From Nitrospirae bacterium MYbin6 (lineage in GTDB: Bacteria > Nitrospirota > Thermodesulfovibrionia > Thermodesulfovibrionales > Magnetobacteriaceae): a DNA stretch of 64,000 nucleotides. The stretch is from positions 1 to 64,000 of the forward strand of contig PEAC01000005.1 of NCBI GenBank assembly GCA_002753305.1, given 5' to 3'. Below, one piece after another: positions 59,675 to 64,000 of this stretch (position 1 is its first letter; the number at the start of each line of letters is the position of its first letter). The position numbers and the translations under genes are program-made. The notes beneath the pieces were generated by a model. The model ran no database searches. It had not been told where the DNA came from and saw nothing but the letters and a program-made list of their open reading frames with translations.

Positions 59675-61252
59675 ATGCCGGAACACCCAACGATAGAGAA
59701 GCTTAAGAGGATAATTGAGCAAAAGGGGGAATTCCCCGCAATGCAAAACACAATCAACCTTGTAAGCAGGCAGACATCCCCAAACAGCGACACGTCGATA
59801 ACAGAGCTAACCAATACGATACTAAAGGATTTTGCGCTGTCCAATAAGCTGCTCAAGATGGTCAACACGGTATTTTTCGTAAAGTTTCAACTTGACGGGA
59901 AGATAAGCACGATATCGAGGGCGATTTATCTGCTCGGCTTTACGCAGGTCAGAAACGCGGCCCTATCCCTTATGCTTTTTGAGCAGCTGGCCAATAAGAC
60001 ACTTGCGGCAGACCTTAGAGACGCACTGTTGGCGTCTTTTATGAGCGGTGTAATAGCACGGGAGCTGACGGGTGAAATAGGGGGGAGCGAGAAGGAGGAG
60101 TCATTCATATGCGCGCTGTTTCATGATTTGGGGAAGCTGCTGACGATTTTTTATATGCCGGATGAGTGTATGAAGATGAGGGGCCTTATCCAAAACGAGG
60201 ATATGTCCGATGAGGAGGCAGCGGCAAGCATATTGGGTGTTTCTTATGAAAACATCGGTATGAGTATAGCAAAGATGTGGCAATTTGCTGAGGACGTTAT
60301 CTACTGCATGCGTAACACACCACCGTCGGGACAGGTGGGCGCGTCCTCTACGAACGATAAGCTCAGGTGTGTCAGCGTCTTTGCCAACAAGCTCTGCTCG
60401 ATGATAGACAGAACGAAAGACGACCCCGAGGTGTGGAGCCGTGCGATAAAGGCACTGCTAAACCGCTTTCAGGGCTGCTTTAAGGTCTCGGAAAAACAGG
60501 TAAAGGCCATCGTAGAGCTTGCGTTTAAAGAGACATACAACTACAGCAAGACCTTTGGATTCAACCTGAAGGCCAGCCAGTTTATGAAGAAGATAGGAGG
60601 CTTTCTGTCCGAGGCTGGCGTAAAAATGCCGGAAATCGAGAATGTTAAAGCAAAAGAAGAGCATTACGAAGACATTGATGGAATGCGAATCCTGGAGATT
60701 CCCGTAGCATCACACGATGACCCCGCGGATGAAACCCCGGAGGCGATTATGGCCAAGGGCGTTCAGGAGATAGCCAATGCCCTGCTTGAGGACTACACAC
60801 TTAACGACATACTTCGCATGATACTTGAGACTATGTTCAGGGGGATGAAATTCGCCAGGGTTATAATATGTATCAAGAACTCCAAGGACATGACAATGGA
60901 CGCGCGCTTTGGTTTTGGAGACGAAATGGGAAAGATGACGCGCACATTTAAGTTCTCTTTGGACAATAACGCGGATGATGTCTTCAATGTTGCAATCTCA
61001 AAGCAAACCGACATACTGATTAGCGACATTAATGACAAAAGGATTCGGCAGCGCATACCGGATTGGTGGTCAAACATATTTAGTAGCAGCAAGACCTTTA
61101 TCCTGATACCAATAGTAGTGCTGAAAGTGCCGATAGCCTTAATCTACGCGGACAAGGAAAAGGCAAACGCCATAGAGATAACCCCTCAGCAGTTGCGCTT
61201 TATCAAGACACTCAGAAACCAGGCCGTCTTGGCAATCAAGCAGAGGATGTAG
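59675..61252 (+). CDS. HDOD-GAF signalling protein
   Basis: 525 residues, GAGGGAGG upstream. HDOD domain at about 15-245: LSNKLLKMVNTVFFVKFQLD, then AIYLLGFTQVRNAALSLMLF and FICALFHDLGKLLTIFYMPD. A helical linker (about 250-370) follows, and a GAF-like domain at about 370-520: LEDYTLNDILRMILETMFRG, ARFGFGDEMG and ILIPIVVLKVPIALIYADKE. No catalytic HD pair activity is expected from HDOD; the GAF domain probably senses a ligand. Second HDOD protein in the window. Confidence 0.88.
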   Translation: MPEHPTIEKLKRIIEQKGEFPAMQNTINLVSRQTSPNSDTSITELTNTILKDFALSNKLLKMVNTVFFVKFQLDGKISTISRAIYLLGFTQVRNAALSLMLFEQLANKTLAADLRDALLASFMSGVIARELTGEIGGSEKEESFICALFHDLGKLLTIFYMPDECMKMRGLIQNEDMSDEEAAASILGVSYENIGMSIAKMWQFAEDVIYCMRNTPPSGQVGASSTNDKLRCVSVFANKLCSMIDRTKDDPEVWSRAIKALLNRFQGCFKVSEKQVKAIVELAFKETYNYSKTFGFNLKASQFMKKIGGFLSEAGVKMPEIENVKAKEEHYEDIDGMRILEIPVASHDDPADETPEAIMAKGVQEIANALLEDYTLNDILRMILETMFRGMKFARVIICIKNSKDMTMDARFGFGDEMGKMTRTFKFSLDNNADDVFNVAISKQTDILISDINDKRIRQRIPDWWSNIFSSSKTFILIPIVVLKVPIALIYADKEKANAIEITPQQLRFIKTLRNQAVLAIKQRM

Positions 61253-61327
61253 CGGTTTCCTCAGTGATGATGTTTGTCTATTGGATCTGTTAACTAAACT
61301 GTGTCAGGGCCGATTTTAGCCCTTAAC

Positions 61328-61530
61328 ATCTAAGTCCAATAGTAACCTCCCTGTGAAGAAGAGTTCAGCCCTTGCAGAAGGTCGGCATCGTGTGTATGTC
61401 CAAAGATGACAATAGCGGGATCATTTATTCTTCCCTTTGCTATTTCATCCGCAATGGCCCTAAGCCCTCTGAATAAGCCTACTTACCACTGTTCAGTGTC
61501 AAGATACTTTCTCAGATGGTCGACATCCCC
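61328..61530 (-). pseudogene. Metallophosphoesterase C-terminal fragment
   Basis: On the minus strand, one frame reads GDVDHLRKYLDTEQW, a stop codon, then VGLFRGLRAIADEIAKGRIN and AIVIFGHTHDADLLQGLNSS before a stop. FGHTHDAD is the last metal-binding motif of calcineurin-like phosphoesterases, as in LpxH-type or diadenosine tetraphosphatase relatives. No N-terminal metal motifs follow upstream, so only a tail fragment with an internal stop remains. Confidence 0.5.
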
Positions 61531-61615
61531 GGAACAGATGGTCGCCTTCGCCAATTGGCACGTAAACAAGGCAGAGATGTTTACCATATGACATCTCATA
61601 ATATTAATCAGACCA

Positions 61616-61664
61616 GGGTGGTCAATTTTCGGTTAGCGCAGATGGTCAAATTTGGGTTGCTTTT
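61616..61664 (+). repeat. Short direct repeats resembling a mobile-element end
   Basis: GTGGTCAATTTTCGGTTAGC is followed after a few bases by ATGGTCAAATTTGGGTTGCT. Multiple TGGTCAA-type repeats occur at IS21-family termini, so this could be a degenerate insertion-sequence end next to the phosphoesterase fragment and the decaying defence locus. No transposase is present. Confidence 0.3.
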
Positions 61665-61768
61665 TCCAGTACCTGTTAATTTCCAAAAGAAATACTATAG
61701 ATTGAATTCAATCAAACCTTGCTTATAGTCATTACTGTCTTTTGAGCTTTACTTGTATAGTCATACCT

Positions 61769-61798
61769 TGTAAACTGATAGTGCTTTAATATATAATA
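61769..61798 (+). promoter_or_regulatory. Predicted promoter of the hsdM remnant, leaderless
   Basis: TTGTAA (61769-61774, 4 of 6) and TATAAT (61793-61798) are 18 nt apart. The ATG at 61804 follows the -10 box by 6 nt and has no Shine-Dalgarno site. Confidence 0.5.
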
Positions 61799-61803
61799 GA
61801 AAA

Positions 61804-62343
61804 ATGGCTAAACAAACTAAAAAATCAAACGGAGCAAATGCCGGATTTGAGGAAACCCTCTGGTCAGCCGCCGACAAGATGCGCAACAATATGGATCCGG
61901 CAGAGTACAAGCATGTGGTCCTTGGCCTTATTTTCCTGAAATACATCTCAGACTCTTTCGGAGAGCTATACGACAAAATGAAATCCGACCTTGAATATTA
62001 CGACGGGCAAGAGGAAGACAAAGACGCATATTTGGCAGAAGGGGTGTTTTGGGTTCCACAAGAGGCGCGTTGGGATTATCTGAAAGCCAACGCAAAGAAA
62101 CCGAAAATCGGCAAGACTATTGACGATGCCATGATTGCCATCGAGAAAGATAACGCAAGCCTTAAAGGAGTTTTATCAAAAAATTATGACCGGCCCGATC
62201 ATGATAAAGTCAGGCTTAGAGAGCTATACGTGCGCAAGATGGGGTCGATGGTGAGCCGAAAGAACCGTGAGCTTACAGATGAAGATGTCCAGAAAATATC
62301 CTGTGTTAATGAGTGGAAAGATAAGGACGAAAATATAATATGA
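61804..62343 (+). pseudogene. hsdM: Type I restriction methylase HsdM with catalytic core deleted
   Basis: 179 residues against about 500 in HsdM. Residues 1-150 are the HsdM N-terminal domain: GFEETLWSAADKMRNNMDPA, then YKHVVLGLIFLKYISDSFGE and VFWVPQEARWDYLKANA, to KVRLREL. Directly after this comes YVRKMGSMVSRKNRELTDED, which belongs to the C-terminal part of HsdM. An in-frame deletion of roughly 300 codons thus removed the AdoMet-binding and NPPF motifs. The frame stays open, so a short protein may be made, but it cannot methylate DNA. It overlaps the next gene by 4 nt. Confidence 0.85.
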
Positions 62344-64000
62344 TCTCAAAATTTAATAAAATCAAGAATCTTGGATTGCTTTTGAATAGTTACACTTGGA
62401 ATTCACACTTGCCTGCGCCTTCTCCACTCTGTAAAATCAATCGTTATAACCTATTCTATGGCTGGAATGGCTCTGGAAAGACTACACTTTCAAGGCTTTT
62501 TAGTGCCCTTGAAGGCGGTGTGCTAAATGGTAATCCAGATCTTGAATACGAAGTGGTAGATACAAGCTAAAATGTTTATAAAAACGGTGAAACATTCAAT
62601 CAGACTATACGAGTATTCAATCATGATTATATAGAAAATAATCTTGAGATCAAGCATGGCAAAGCAAAAGCCATTACCTTGATTTTAGGTGATGCTAGCA
62701 AGTCACTCGTTAAACAGATTGAAGAGGACATTAATTCGCTGAAAGAAAAGAAGGATAATCGTAAAATAGCTAAAGAAACGTTGAACTATAAAATAAAAAC
62801 TAAAGGCGAAACATTTACTGTTATTGCGAGGACTATATCTGCTTTAATAACAGGTGGGGCAGGTATAGCTTATCGAAAGGACTATGCTGAGAAAGATTTT
62901 GCTACCATTGCAGAGAAAGAAATATTAGATGCGGCTGAATAAGACAACATCATACTCATAGTAAGACAAAATTCAAAACCAGTAATTGAAAATATTGAGA
63001 AAATAGAAATCATATTTGATGGTAAGGAAAGCAAGAAATTATTATCAGCAATTCAAAGCTTAAATTCCTATATTAAAACTCTATTAGGCTAAACGGTAGA
63101 ATCTCAGATCATTGATAGGTTAAAGGAACATGACGACATTTCAAGCTGGGTAGAAACTGGCATTAATATCCATGAGAAATACAAATCAACTAACTGTGAA
63201 TTTTGTAATCAGTCTCTACAGGGTAATCTTTTATTCGGCCTTTCAAGACACTTTAATGAAGCAGACAAGAAATTAAAATGAGATATTGATAACTTGATGT
63301 CTAACTTAGACCATCTTTACAAATCAATTAATAACATTAAAGGTCCCGACAAGGCACGATTCTATGATGAATTTCAAGATGAATATGAAAATAGTTACAC
63401 AATATTTAATGCAGCGAAGTATAGCCTTTTGCAGGTAATCGAAGAGGTTAAAAAGACAATTGAATATAAAAAGTTCAAAACTACCGAGTCTGTTATTTTA
63501 GACATGACCATTGATCCACAACCTTTTATTGAATCTCTTAATGCTATTGCCAGTTTCATAAAACAGCATAATAAGAAAACATATGATTTCGACAGTGAAA
63601 AAAAGGCGGCGATCACAAAACTAAAAAACCATTTCCTAAGCACCATCTTCGACGATGTAAAAACATTAGAAAAAGAGATTCAAGATAATGAAGATAAAAT
63701 CAATAAGATTGATTACGGTGACGAGGCAAATGGTGACTTAGGAATTAGCGCACTTAAAAAAAGAATTGCAGACAATCAAGCCAAAATATCATCTACACAT
63801 AAGGCCTGCGGAGATATTAATATCGGATTAGCTACATTTTTAGGCAGAGAGGAACTATTAATTGAACCTCATAGGATAAAAGCTCCAGATGAACATGGAA
63901 ATCTACAAGAGCTTGATGATGGTTATATAATCAAGAGAAACGGGAAGCCTGCTATGAACTTGAGCGAGGGTGAGAAAACTGCAATTGCTTTTGTGTATTT
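62340..64000 (+). pseudogene. RloC-like AAA ATPase / anticodon nuclease gene with four in-frame stops (partial)
   Basis: Starts in an ATGA overlap with the hsdM remnant and runs off the right edge in one frame of 553 codons. It is interrupted by TAA at 62568, 62940 and 63090 and TGA at 63279, without any frameshift. Walker A FYGWNGSGKTTLSRLF is near residue 40, IRVFNHDYIENNLE follows the first stop, a zinc-hook-like CEFCNQSL lies in the coiled-coil region, and the ABC signature LSEGEKTAIAF is at the right edge. These match AAA_13 proteins such as RloC, whose C-terminal half is a tRNA anticodon nuclease, often encoded within type I restriction loci as here. The nuclease part is outside the window. 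Confidence 0.8.

Noticed and set aside
61516-61728. 70-codon plus-strand frame downstream of the HDOD-GAF gene
   Set aside because: It mixes antisense phosphoesterase-fragment sequence with the repeat region and shows no start signals.

Overview
The window looks like a chromosomal segment of a Gram-negative, LPS-making, environmental bacterium. The mix suggests Nitrospirota or a neighbouring deep branch: heptosyltransferase and BamD, an rpsF-ssb-rpsR block followed by two DUF507 genes, several HDOD proteins, and many two-component genes. This placement is an inference from gene content, not a phylogeny. Strong GGAGG-type Shine-Dalgarno sites inside operons contrast with several first genes whose start codon sits at the predicted transcription start.

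1-15.6 kb is a type III secretion (T3SS) locus. A minus-strand arm (1-9820) encodes three tandem needle-tip/filament-like paralogues (EspA/SseB-like, SctA role), a small unknown protein, two SycD/LcrH-type TPR chaperones, a large and a small translocator (SctE-like, SctB-like), a CesT-type chaperone and two unknown, probably exported proteins; the last one runs off the left edge. A divergent plus-strand arm (9993-15635) encodes the export apparatus SctR-S-T-U, two small proteins resembling SctX and SctY, and SctV. Translocator plus tip genes imply delivery into a target membrane. The ATPase, needle, rings and secretin are not in the window.

15.6-38.6 kb holds surface-polysaccharide and housekeeping genes: a copper chaperone; a heptosyltransferase/heptose-bisphosphatase fusion; a type II restriction-modification pair; an AbrB-PIN toxin-antitoxin cassette between 25-bp direct repeats; and a four-gene glycan operon. 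Then follow an NYN nuclease gene, an ABC polysaccharide exporter, a GT2 enzyme and a deoxy-amino-sugar module (a PIN-like/DegT aminotransferase fusion with two FdtA-type cupins). A divergent operon of methyltransferase, acetyltransferase, beta-propeller and FemAB-like genes comes next, then a B12-radical SAM gene, and finally a translationally coupled bamD/precorrin-2 dehydrogenase/moaC/trpF operon.

37.5-54 kb is dominated by signalling: a REC-kinase, a free Fis-type HTH, tRNA-Arg, and an HDOD gene leading a run of histidine kinases and receivers that becomes AT-rich towards its 3' end. A REC-HATPase protein without a phospho-accepting histidine domain, a degenerate REC-HD-GYP, adenine deaminase and a diheme diguanylate cyclase follow.

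54-64 kb holds a LysR regulator, RNase P RNA, a ParA pair, rpsF-ssb-rpsR with DUF507 and HNH genes, and an HDOD-GAF protein. The window ends in a decaying defence locus: an hsdM with its catalytic core deleted, followed by an RloC-like ATPase gene read through four in-frame stop codons.
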